A stretch of DNA of 5,166 bases from contig JAEXWS010000212.1 of NCBI GenBank assembly GCA_023406225.1, positions 1-5,166 of the forward strand, in the 5' to 3' direction. Position 1 is the stretch's first letter, and the number at the start of each line of letters is the position of its first letter. The DNA comes from Bacillota bacterium. Lineage in GTDB: Bacteria > Bacillota > Clostridia > Oscillospirales > Oscillospiraceae. This document shows positions 1-5,125 of the stretch, in pieces. The translations under genes were made by a program, and so were the position numbers. The notes beneath the pieces were generated by a model. The model had not been told where the DNA came from and ran no database searches. It was given only the letters and a program-made list of their open reading frames with translations.

Positions 1-48
1 ATTATTCAGACTGTGGGAAACGTCCTATGTACTTCCCCGACAGCCTGA
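1..48 (+). CDS. Possible C-terminal end of an upstream gene (partial)
   Basis: Reading from base 1 gives 15 codons (ending ...LCTSPTA) and a TGA stop at 46-48. The terminator hairpin begins right at that stop. A stop codon abutting a terminator is the usual arrangement at the end of a gene, which is the only reason for this call. The fragment is too short to assign to a family, and the stretch could equally be non-coding. The other two forward frames run straight through the hairpin, so they are poorer candidates. Confidence 0.25.
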   Translation: MIQTVGNVLCTSPTA

Positions 49-79
49 AAGGACGGCCCTTCAGGGCCGTCCTTTTTTT
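48..79 (+). terminator. Rho-independent terminator of the upstream gene
   Basis: A perfect inverted repeat pairs 48-59 with 64-75 around a TTCA loop, with a GC-rich core (GGACGGCCC/GGGCCGTCC). A run of seven T follows at 73-79. The A's at 48-50 let the base of the stem extend into the T run. It lies 105 bases ahead of the carboxypeptidase start, so that gene needs either its own promoter or read-through. Confidence 0.9.
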
Positions 80-170
80 CATTGTTTACAAAAAGTCCCT
101 TGTTTTCGCCGGAGAAAGAGGGTACCATGAGACCAGCACACAGGAAAGAAGGCCGCGGCGGCGCGGCCGG

Positions 171-176
171 AAAGGA
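171..176 (+). promoter_or_regulatory. Ribosome binding site that favours the ATG at 181
   Basis: AAAGGA lies 4 bases before the ATG at 181. Initiation here gives a classic short signal peptide. The alternative ATG at 127 has a purine-rich AGAGGG stretch 4 bases upstream, but it would add 18 charged residues before the signal peptide. An earlier TTG at 82 sits almost on the preceding terminator and is unlikely. Confidence 0.55.
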
Positions 177-180
177 ACTC

Positions 181-1056
181 ATGAGAGATTACATGCGACG
201 CGGCGCGGCCCTGGCGCTGGCGGGACTGCTGCTGACCCCCATGGCCCTGGCCGCGGAGCCGGACGCTGGGGCGGCCGAAGCGGCGGAGCCCTTCCGGCAG
301 GCGGAGAGCGCCCAGGCGGACTGGCGGCTGCTGCTGGTGAACCCCTGGAACAGCCTGCCCGGGGACTTCGCCGTGGAACTGAAAACCCTGAACAACGGCC
401 TCCAGGTGGACGCCCGCATCTACGACGACCTGAACGCCATGCTCACGGACTGCCGCGAGGCGGGGCTCCATCCCATGGTCTGCTCGGCCTACCGCACCGA
501 GGCGACCCAGACCCGGCTGTATCAGAACAAGGTGAACCGCCTGCGGGCGGTGGGATATACCTGGGCCGGCGCGAAAAAGGAGGCCGCCCGCTGGGTGGCG
601 CTCCCCGGCACCAGCGAGCACCAGACCGGAATGGCCCTGGACCTGACCGCCCAGAGCTATCAGGCGCTGGATGAAAAGCAGGCGGACACCCCGGAGCAGA
701 AATGGCTGATGGAGCACTGCTGGGAGTACGGCTTCATCCTGCGCTATCCTGAGGAGAAGAGCGGGATCACCGGCATCGGCTACGAGCCGTGGCACTACCG
801 CTATGTGGGGCGGGAGAACGCCGCCGCCATCCGGGCCCAGGGCGTCTGCCTGGAGGAGTATCTGGCGGCCCTGACCGCTTCGGAGAACGCCCCGGCGGAT
901 ACCGCCCTGGAGGACGAGGCCGCCCCGGCGGAGGAGACTGCCCCGGCGGAAGAAACAGCTCCCGCGGCGGGACCCGCTCCGGCGGAGGACGTTGTCCCGG
1001 CGGCGAAACTGCCTTCCGGCGTGACCATTCCGGCGGGCGGCCCGGCGTTGGTTTGA
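181..1056 (+). CDS. Secreted VanY-family D-alanyl-D-alanine carboxypeptidase (peptidase M15B)
   Basis: This is a zinc metallopeptidase expected to remove the terminal D-Ala from peptidoglycan stem peptides outside the membrane. From the ATG at 181 it has 291 residues. A signal peptide covers residues 1-24 (RR, a hydrophobic Ala/Leu core, then ALA before AEP). The M15 fold spans about residues 65-215. It shows SAYRT (102-106), the zinc motif SEHQTGMALD with H147 and D154, and EPWHYRYVG with catalytic E202 and zinc ligand H205, so the active site looks complete. After residue 235 the chain becomes a low-complexity Ala/Pro/Glu tail with no LPXTG signal or membrane segment. The gene is flanked by terminators on both sides, so it is probably monocistronic. 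I see no convincing promoter in front. Nothing nearby suggests a van resistance cluster, so general wall remodelling is likelier than vancomycin resistance. The family call is firm; the exact substrate is not. Confidence 0.9.
   Translation: MRDYMRRGAALALAGLLLTPMALAAEPDAGAAEAAEPFRQAESAQADWRLLLVNPWNSLPGDFAVELKTLNNGLQVDARIYDDLNAMLTDCREAGLHPMVCSAYRTEATQTRLYQNKVNRLRAVGYTWAGAKKEAARWVALPGTSEHQTGMALDLTAQSYQALDEKQADTPEQKWLMEHCWEYGFILRYPEEKSGITGIGYEPWHYRYVGRENAAAIRAQGVCLEEYLAALTASENAPADTALEDEAAPAEETAPAEETAPAAGPAPAEDVVPAAKLPSGVTIPAGGPALV
922..993 (+). repeat. Four 18-bp tandem units encoding APAEET-like hexapeptides
   Basis: Inside the carboxypeptidase tail, 18-bp units start at 922, 940, 958 and 976. 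They encode APAEET, APAEET, APAAGP and APAEDV (residues 248-271). The first two units are identical in protein but differ at several third positions in DNA, so the array is not freshly duplicated. Composition suggests a flexible, acidic, proline-rich linker or wall-spanning segment. Such arrays tend to vary in copy number between strains. Confidence 0.7.
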
Positions 1057-1059
1057 ACG

Positions 1060-1103
1060 GCGCAAAAAACACGGCGGAATTTTTTCCGCCGTGTTTTTTG
1101 CGC
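1060..1103. terminator. Long perfect hairpin, bidirectional terminator
   Basis: A perfect 20-bp inverted repeat pairs 1060-1079 with 1084-1103 around a TTTT loop, starting 4 bases after the carboxypeptidase stop. Its core is CACGGCGGAA/TTCCGCCGTG. A six-A run on the left arm and a six-T run on the right arm mean that the core is followed by U's on either strand. It ends the carboxypeptidase transcript and insulates the iscS promoter that follows. Confidence 0.9.
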
Positions 1104-1140
1104 AAAGGGGGCCTATCCGGGAAAATGTTGCAAATCCCAC

Positions 1141-1169
1141 TTGACAGCGGCCGCGGGATGTGACATAAC
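1141..1169 (+). promoter_or_regulatory. Sigma-A type promoter of the iscS-iscU operon
   Basis: A perfect -35 TTGACA lies at 1141-1146. A 17-base spacer follows, then a -10 CATAAC at 1164-1169 (4 of 6), strengthened by an extended -10 TG at 1161-1162. The region from about 1163 to 1207 is an AT-rich island in otherwise GC-rich DNA. Transcription would start near 1176, leaving a leader of about 30 bases before the iscS ATG, too short for a riboswitch. Confidence 0.75.
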
Positions 1170-1180
1170 TATATCATAGT
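1168..1180. promoter_or_regulatory. Candidate operator: dyad ACTAT-ATC-ATAGT
   Basis: A perfect 5-3-5 inverted repeat overlaps the end of the -10 element and the likely transcription start of iscS. A repressor bound here would block polymerase. Genes for Fe-S assembly are often controlled by Rrf2-family regulators such as IscR. The E. coli IscR type 1 site has ACTR-3 bp-YAGT half-sites, while here the ACTA and TAGT are 5 bp apart, so it is not a direct match. A 13-bp dyad in AT-rich DNA can also arise by chance. Confidence 0.35.
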
Positions 1181-1207
1181 AAATATATAGGAATAGGAGG
1201 AAAATAG

Positions 1208-2395
1208 ATGAACGTTTACGCGGATAACGCGGCCACCACCGCGCTCAGCGATACGGCCCTGGCGGCGATGACGCCGTGCTTCCAGGAGGTTTACGGCAAT
1301 CCCTCCAGCCTGCACACCCCCGGACAGCAGGCGGCGGAAAAACTGGCGGAGGCCCGGGCGGTGTTCGCCCAGCACCTTCACGCGCGGCCGGGGGAGATCA
1401 CCTTCACCTCCGGCGGCAGCGAGGCGGATAACCAGGCTTTGCGCACCGGCGCGGCGCTGGGGGCGCGGAAGGGGAAAAAGCACATCATCTCCACCAAATT
1501 CGAGCATCACGCGGTGCTGCACACCCTTCAAGCGCTGGAAAAGGAGGGGTTTGCCGTCACTTTGCTGGACATTCCGCCCGACGGCGTGGTGACGGCGGAG
1601 CAGGTGCGCTCCGCCCTGCGGCCGGATACCTGCCTGGTTTCCGTCATGTTCGCCAACAATGAGATCGGCACCGTCATGCCCATCCCTGAGATCGGCGCGG
1701 TGTGCCGGGCGGCGGGGGTGCTGTTCCACACGGACGCGGTCCAGGCGGCGGGGCACCTGCCCATCGACGTGGAGGCCATGGAGATCGATCTGCTCTCCCT
1801 CTCCGCCCACAAGTTCCACGGGCCCAAGGGCGTGGGCGTGCTGTACGCCCGCCGGGGCGTCCGGCTGGAAAACGTGATCTACGGCGGGGCCCAGGAGCGG
1901 GGCCGCCGGGCGGGGACCGAGAACATCCCCGGCATCTGCGGCGCGGCGGCGGCTTTTGACGAGGCCTGCGCCAACATGGACCGGAACGCCCGGCGCATGA
2001 CGGCCCTGCGGGACAAGCTGATCGCCGGGATCGGCGCCATTCCCCACACGGCGCTCAACGGCGACGCCGTCCGCCGCCTGCCGGGGAACGTGAACGTATG
2101 TATTGAGGGCATCGAGGGCGAATCGCTTCTTTTGATGCTGGACCAAAAGGGCGTGGCGGCCTCCTCCGGGTCCGCCTGCACCTCCGGCTCCCTGGACCCC
2201 AGCCATGTGCTGCTGGCTCTGGGACGGCCCCACGAGGTGGCCCACGGGTCATTGCGGCTGTCCCTGAGCGAATACAACACCGCCGAGGAGGCGGACTATA
2301 TCCTGGAGGTCCTGCCGGGCATCGTCTCGTACCTCCGGGACATCTCCCCGGTGTGGGACGAATTGGAGCGGGGCCTGCGGCCCCACCTGCTGTGA
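1208..2395 (+). CDS. iscS: Cysteine desulfurase, IscS/NifS family
   Basis: This cytosolic PLP enzyme converts L-cysteine to L-alanine and holds the released sulfur as a persulfide for Fe-S cluster building, and often for tRNA thiolation. It has 395 residues, normal for the family. All expected motifs are visible in order: YADNAATT (4-11), TSGGSEADN, the EHHAV histidines near 100-101, NNEIG, HTDAVQAAG with D176 facing the pyridine nitrogen, SAHKFHGPKG with PLP lysine K202, RAGTEN, and the mobile loop SSGSACTSG with catalytic C324. This loop sequence is typical of the IscS/NifS group rather than SufS. The ATG is preceded by a strong AGGAGG at 1195-1200, 7 bases upstream. It is the first gene of an operon with iscU, 15 bases away. 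No regulator or mnmA gene accompanies it in the window. NifS is the other common name; without nitrogenase genes in view, iscS is preferred. Confidence 0.96.
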   Translation: MNVYADNAATTALSDTALAAMTPCFQEVYGNPSSLHTPGQQAAEKLAEARAVFAQHLHARPGEITFTSGGSEADNQALRTGAALGARKGKKHIISTKFEHHAVLHTLQALEKEGFAVTLLDIPPDGVVTAEQVRSALRPDTCLVSVMFANNEIGTVMPIPEIGAVCRAAGVLFHTDAVQAAGHLPIDVEAMEIDLLSLSAHKFHGPKGVGVLYARRGVRLENVIYGGAQERGRRAGTENIPGICGAAAAFDEACANMDRNARRMTALRDKLIAGIGAIPHTALNGDAVRRLPGNVNVCIEGIEGESLLLMLDQKGVAASSGSACTSGSLDPSHVLLALGRPHEVAHGSLRLSLSEYNTAEEADYILEVLPGIVSYLRDISPVWDELERGLRPHLL

Positions 2396-2410
2396 AAGGA
2401 GAGCGGAACG

Positions 2411-2851
2411 ATGTTATACAGCGAGAAGGTCATGGACCATTTTGAGCATCCCCGGAACCTGGGCAAGATGGAGGACGCCGACGGCGTGGGGGAGGTGGGC
2501 AACGCCAAGTGCGGCGACATCATGCGCATCTATCTCAAGGTGGACCCGGTGACCCAGGTGATCACCGATGTAAAATTCAACACCTTTGGCTGCGGCAGCG
2601 CCATTGCCACCAGCTCCATGGCCACGGAGATGATCAAGGGAAAGCCCCTGTCGGAGGCGCTGACTCTTTCCAACAAGGCGGTGGTGGAGGCGCTGGACGG
2701 CCTACCCGCCCATAAGCTCCACTGCTCCGTCCTGGCGGAGGAGGCGGTGCGGGCCGCCATCCGCGATTACTACGACCGCAGAGGCATTGCCTACGGCGAC
2801 GAGCTGAGGGAGTGTCCCGGCCACTGCGACGCCTGCGGCCACTGCGAATAA
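2411..2851 (+). CDS. iscU: Fe-S cluster scaffold protein, IscU/NifU N-terminal type
   Basis: This scaffold receives sulfur from IscS and iron, assembles a [2Fe-2S] cluster and hands it to apo-proteins. It has 146 residues. The start MLYSEKVMDHFEHPRN is characteristic. The three conserved cysteines are present: C34 in AKCGD with the adjacent D36, C61 in FGCGSAIA, and C105 in LHCSVLAEEA. The catalytic set therefore looks complete, and D36 fits the usual labile cluster. Beyond the normal fold, the last 12 residues carry four cysteines (C135, C139, C142, C145) and two histidines (H138, H144), a compact metal-binding-like tail. There is no C-terminal Nfu domain, so this is not full-length NifU. 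AAAGGAG at 2396-2402 gives the ribosome site. It is cotranscribed with iscS and followed at once by a terminator. Clostridial IscU-like proteins often have variable His/Cys-rich ends, so the tail is probably lineage-typical. Confidence 0.95.
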   Translation: MLYSEKVMDHFEHPRNLGKMEDADGVGEVGNAKCGDIMRIYLKVDPVTQVITDVKFNTFGCGSAIATSSMATEMIKGKPLSEALTLSNKAVVEALDGLPAHKLHCSVLAEEAVRAAIRDYYDRRGIAYGDELRECPGHCDACGHCE

Positions 2852-2853
2852 AG

Positions 2854-2886
2854 AACGCCCGGAACGGTTTCGTTCCGGGCGTTTTT
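2854..2886. terminator. Shared terminator between convergent iscU and phosphoesterase genes
   Basis: A 13-bp perfect stem pairs AACGCCCGGAACG (2854-2866) with 2871-2883 around a GTTT loop. Five T's at 2882-2886 serve the + strand iscU transcript. On the - strand the hairpin is followed by TTCTTTATT, so it may also stop the phosphoesterase message, whose stop codon is 13 bases away. The + direction is the stronger call. Confidence 0.88.
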
Positions 2887-2898
2887 CCGGGCCGCAGG

Positions 2899-3366
2899 TC
2901 ACGCAAGGCAAAACAGCCGTCCGTCCAGCTTCCCGTTGGAGAGGGTGACCACCGCGTAGGAGGGGCGGCGGGGGTCCCCGATGCTGCCGGGGTTCAAAAA
3001 CATGGTCTTTCCCCGCATGTCCAGCAGGGGCTTGTGGGTGTGGCCGAACAAAAACAGGTCCAGGTTCTGCTCCTCCGCCGCGTATCCGGCGGCCAGCAGG
3101 GACTGCTTCACGCCGTAGGTGTGCCCGTGGCACAGCAGGATGCGCTTGTCCTCCAGGCACAGCACCTGCTCCACCGGCGCGTCCGGGCGGAAATCGCAGT
3201 TGCCGGGCACCTGGTGCAAAGGGATGGAGGGACAGCGGCCGGCCAAACGCTCCGCGTCCCGCCAGCAGTCTCCCAGGTGAAGGATCATGCGCGGCGCGGC
3301 GAGCTCCACCGCCCGCTCCATATTGGCGATGTTCCCATGGGAATCGGATAGGATCAGAAGTTTCAT
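2899..3366 (-). CDS. Small metallophosphoesterase, YfcE/MJ0936-like
   Basis: This is a calcineurin-like two-metal phosphodiesterase of 155 residues, usual for the YfcE subfamily. It is probably cytosolic, as there is no signal peptide. Metal-binding motifs appear in order: D8 and H10 in SDSHGN, D33 in LHLGD, N56 in GNCD, H80 in LLCHGH, and H109/H111 in FGHTH, followed by the family's NPGS (125-128). YfcE-type enzymes hydrolyse phosphodiesters in vitro, but their natural substrate is unclear, so no pathway is assigned. The open frame extends upstream of 3366, but only the ATG at 3366-3364 begins directly with the family's hydrophobic first strand (MKLLILSDSH). AAGGAGG at 3373-3379 lies 6 bases before it. 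It is transcribed towards iscU and shares the terminator between them. Confidence 0.92.
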   Translation of the reverse strand: MKLLILSDSHGNIANMERAVELAAPRMILHLGDCWRDAERLAGRCPSIPLHQVPGNCDFRPDAPVEQVLCLEDKRILLCHGHTYGVKQSLLAAGYAAEEQNLDLFLFGHTHKPLLDMRGKTMFLNPGSIGDPRRPSYAVVTLSNGKLDGRLFCLA

Positions 3367-3392
3367 ACGCAGCCTCCTTGACGGATGGAGAC

Positions 3393-3421
3393 AGTATACG
3401 CCCGTTTCCTCTTTTTCGCAA
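3393..3421 (-). promoter_or_regulatory. Promoter of the metallophosphoesterase gene
   Basis: On the - strand, a -35 TTGCGA (3421-3416, 4 of 6) and a -10 TATACT (3398-3393, 5 of 6) are separated by 17 bases. The -10 lies about 27 bases ahead of the ATG, leaving room for a short leader carrying the ribosome site. It sits just downstream of the candidate terminator of the preceding - strand gene, which suits a separately transcribed gene. Confidence 0.6.
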
Positions 3422-3433
3422 CTTCGGGGAAAA

Positions 3434-3479
3434 GAGCGCCCCTTTGCCCTATGCGCTATGCGGTCAGAGGGGGGCGCTC
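3434..3479 (-). terminator. Candidate terminator of the FAD/Rieske oxidoreductase gene
   Basis: A 9-bp perfect GC-rich stem pairs GAGCGCCCC (3434-3442) with 3471-3479. On the - strand it is followed by only four T's (3433-3430). The loop is long at 28 bases, though imperfect pairing can extend the stem inward. The loop also contains CTATGCG twice in tandem (3449-3462). The position, about 100 bases past the oxidoreductase stop, is plausible. The short T run and long loop make it weaker than the other terminators here. Confidence 0.5.
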
Positions 3480-3577
3480 CCTTTGCGCGGCGGCCGGTCC
3501 CTGTCCGCTTTTCCGGGCGGTCTGGAGATGAGAGCGGCACGAGCGGCAAAAGGGAGGGATGGGGCCCCCAGGCCTGC

Positions 3578-5008
3578 TCACAGGTCCCGCTGGGCGGGGC
3601 CGTCCAGCAGGCGGCCCTGGTGATCGAACCGGGAGCCGTGGCAGGGGCAGTCCCAGCTTTTCTCATCCGGGTTCCACTCCAGCTGGCAGCCCAGGTGGGG
3701 GCACTTCAAGGAGACGGCGAAGAGCGCGCCGGATTCGTCCCGGTAGACGCCCAGCTTTTCGCCGTCCAGCTCCACCACGCCGCCGTGTCCGGCGGGCAGG
3801 TCCTCCGCCGGGATGCGGCCCGGGGCCAGCAGACGGCGGCTCAGACCCTTGGCGGAGGCGACGGCGTCCTCCAAAAGCTGCCTGGCGGAGGCCGCGGGCT
3901 TGAACCGCAGGGGGGAGAACACCGCCGCGTCCGCGGGGGGCTCCTGCCCGAGCGCCAGGGCGGAGCAGATCTCCGCCGCCGCCATGGCGCTGCTCATGCC
4001 CCATTTTTGAAAGCCGGTGGCCACCAGCCAGTCCGGCCGGGAGGCGGAGAACTGCCCGATATAGGGCACGCCGTCCATGGGCATGCAGTCCTGGGCGGAC
4101 CAGGCGGCGATCTCCCGGCTGTCCGGGTAATACCGCCGGGCCGCCCGGCGCAGGGCCTCGTAGCTCCCGCCGTCCCGGCGGTCCCCGGTCCGGTGGCCGC
4201 CGCCCCCCAGCAGCAGATAGCGGTCCCAGGCCCGGAAGGAGAGGCCGTCCTCCTCCACGCCCAGGTACACGTCCTCCGGCAGCGCCGCGCCCTCCAGGGC
4301 CAGCACGTAGCTGCGCTCCTGGTGCTGGCGGGCGAAGTAATACCCCGGCAGGTTCACAAAGGGGAAATGGCAGGCAAAGACCACCTTTTCCGCCGTCACC
4401 GTGCCCCGGTCCGTCCTGAGGACGTGATCTTCCACTTCCAGCACCCGGGTCTGCTCGCAGACGGGCGTTTCCTCCGCCAGGCGCGCCAGCAGACGCAGGG
4501 GATGGAACCGGGCCTGGCCCCGCAGGCCCAGCGCCTCGGCGGCGAAGGGCAGTTCCGTCCGCTCCGTTAGAAACACGTCCATGCCCAGGGCGCGGCAGGC
4601 GTCGTACTCCCGCCGCAGGGGGCCCGGCGCGCCGGCGGCGTAGAGAAAGGAGGCGCAGTCCGCGAAGCCGCAGTCGACGCCCTCCTCCCGCACCAGCCGC
4701 CGCAGCCGCTCCACCGCGGCCAGGTTCATCCGCGCGTACCGCCGCGCCGCCTCGGCTCCCAGGTCCTCCGCCAGCCGGGCGTATATGAGCCCGTGCTGGG
4801 CGGTGAGCTTGGCGGTGGTGCCCGCCGTCTGGCCTCTGCCGATGCGGTCAGCCTCCAGCACCAGCGCGTCCGCCCCGGCCCGGCGGAGGAGAAAAGCCGT
4901 CAAAATGCCGGCGAGCCCGCCGCCGATGATGGCAACTTCACAGTCCCGGTCCCCCGCCAGCGGCGGAAAGGCGGGGAGCAGCGCGGTCTTTGTCCAGATG
5001 GATTCCAT
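3578..5008 (-). CDS. FAD-dependent oxidoreductase with C-terminal Rieske [2Fe-2S] domain, YhfW-like
   Basis: This 476-residue two-domain protein has no signal peptide. Residues 24-355 form a DAO-type (D-amino-acid-oxidase-like) flavin fold: VAIIGGGLAG (25-34) is the dinucleotide-binding loop and E52 the expected ribose-binding acid. Then come TTAKLTAQHGLIY (64-76), WSAQDCMPMDGVPYIG (303-318) and ATGFQKWGMS (330-339). This order closely matches Bacillus YhfW. Residues from about 405 to the end form a Rieske domain, with ligands C436 and H438 (CPHLGC) and C454 and H457 (CPCHGS). C441 and C456 are the disulfide-pair cysteines of high-potential Rieske proteins. F461 replaces the tyrosine of bc-complex proteins. 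Electrons should pass between the flavin and the cluster; substrate and partner are unknown. The ATG follows AAGGGGG (5022-5016) by 7 bases. The gene lies alone on the - strand between its own promoter region and a weak terminator. Confidence 0.92.
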   Translation of the reverse strand: MESIWTKTALLPAFPPLAGDRDCEVAIIGGGLAGILTAFLLRRAGADALVLEADRIGRGQTAGTTAKLTAQHGLIYARLAEDLGAEAARRYARMNLAAVERLRRLVREEGVDCGFADCASFLYAAGAPGPLRREYDACRALGMDVFLTERTELPFAAEALGLRGQARFHPLRLLARLAEETPVCEQTRVLEVEDHVLRTDRGTVTAEKVVFACHFPFVNLPGYYFARQHQERSYVLALEGAALPEDVYLGVEEDGLSFRAWDRYLLLGGGGHRTGDRRDGGSYEALRRAARRYYPDSREIAAWSAQDCMPMDGVPYIGQFSASRPDWLVATGFQKWGMSSAMAAAEICSALALGQEPPADAAVFSPLRFKPAASARQLLEDAVASAKGLSRRLLAPGRIPAEDLPAGHGGVVELDGEKLGVYRDESGALFAVSLKCPHLGCQLEWNPDEKSWDCPCHGSRFDHQGRLLDGPAQRDL

Positions 5009-5031
5009 GGATCATCCCCCTTTTTGCCGCT

Positions 5032-5061
5032 AGTATGCCCGGTTTTTCGCGGATGCGGCAA
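5032..5061 (-). promoter_or_regulatory. Candidate promoter of the FAD/Rieske oxidoreductase gene
   Basis: On the - strand, TTGCCG (5061-5056, 4 of 6) and CATACT (5037-5032, 4 of 6) are 18 bases apart, just upstream of the ribosome site. An alternative - strand pair lies further out: TTGCAA (5103-5098) and TATACC (5081-5076), 16 bases apart. Both are modest matches, and the sequence alone does not choose between them. Confidence 0.4.
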
Positions 5062-5063
5062 AA

Positions 5064-5085
5064 CGGTATGATTGCGGTATAATTG
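5064..5085. repeat. Tandem 11-bp direct repeat upstream of the oxidoreductase
   Basis: CGGTATGATTG (5064-5074) is followed immediately by CGGTATAATTG (5075-5085), which differs at one base. Eleven base pairs is about one helical turn, so a protein could bind both copies on the same face of the DNA. The repeat abuts the candidate -35 at 5056-5061. The second copy contains a perfect TATAAT (5078-5083) on the + strand, but no good -35 lies at the right distance. Confidence 0.6.
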
Positions 5086-5097
5086 GAAGGGAAATCT

Positions 5098-5125
5098 TGC
5101 AAAATTCATACAAGTATGGTAAAGT
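5098..5125 (+). promoter_or_regulatory. Weak candidate promoter for a rightward gene beyond the window
   Basis: TTGCAA (5098-5103) and TAAAGT (5120-5125), 16 bases apart, each match the consensus at 4 of 6 positions on the + strand. No start codon with a good ribosome site follows before the window ends, so any gene it served would begin past 5166. The AT-rich character of 5078-5150 suggests an intergenic control region, perhaps divergent. This pair alone is weak evidence. Confidence 0.25.
5107..5118. promoter_or_regulatory. Short dyad CATAC-AA-GTATG, possible operator
   Basis: This is a perfect 5-2-5 inverted repeat with no further flanking symmetry. It falls between the elements of the weak + strand promoter and just upstream of the alternative - strand promoter. 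It could be a regulator site in a divergent promoter region, but its small size in AT-rich DNA makes chance a real alternative. Confidence 0.3.

Noticed and set aside
82..128. A promoter just ahead of the carboxypeptidase, such as TTGTTT (100-105) with TACCAT (123-128)
   Set aside because: The -35 matches at only 3 of 6 positions. It is too weak to report as a feature, although a transcript start after 128 would agree with translation from 181.
181..1056. Vancomycin resistance gene cluster
   Set aside because: VanY-family enzymes are common wall-remodelling enzymes. No vanH/A/X or two-component regulator genes are in the window.
79..1140. A 353-codon open frame on the - strand opposite the carboxypeptidase, plus other long overlapping frames here
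   Set aside because: These are Arg/Gly/Pro-rich shadow translations caused by high GC. They run through the hairpin at 1060-1103 and the real gene has a complete family active site.
1169..2245. A 358-codon open frame on the - strand opposite iscS
   Set aside because: It has no recognisable motif and is low-complexity His/Arg/Gly-rich. It would begin inside the iscS leader and coding region, whose protein has every NifS/IscS motif.
3367..3666. N-terminal extension of the metallophosphoesterase to the full open frame
   Set aside because: The extension would run over the promoter and terminator candidates and the end of the oxidoreductase gene. The family starts at MKLLILSDSH, which has a perfect ribosome site in front.
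3287..4570. A 427-codon open frame on the + strand opposite the phosphoesterase and oxidoreductase
   Set aside because: It crosses two well-supported - strand genes and the intergenic hairpin, and its composition is typical of an antisense shadow in GC-rich DNA.
5078..5083. Perfect TATAAT on the + strand
   Set aside because: No acceptable -35 lies 16-19 bases upstream and there is no extended -10 TG. It is more simply explained as part of the 11-bp direct repeat.
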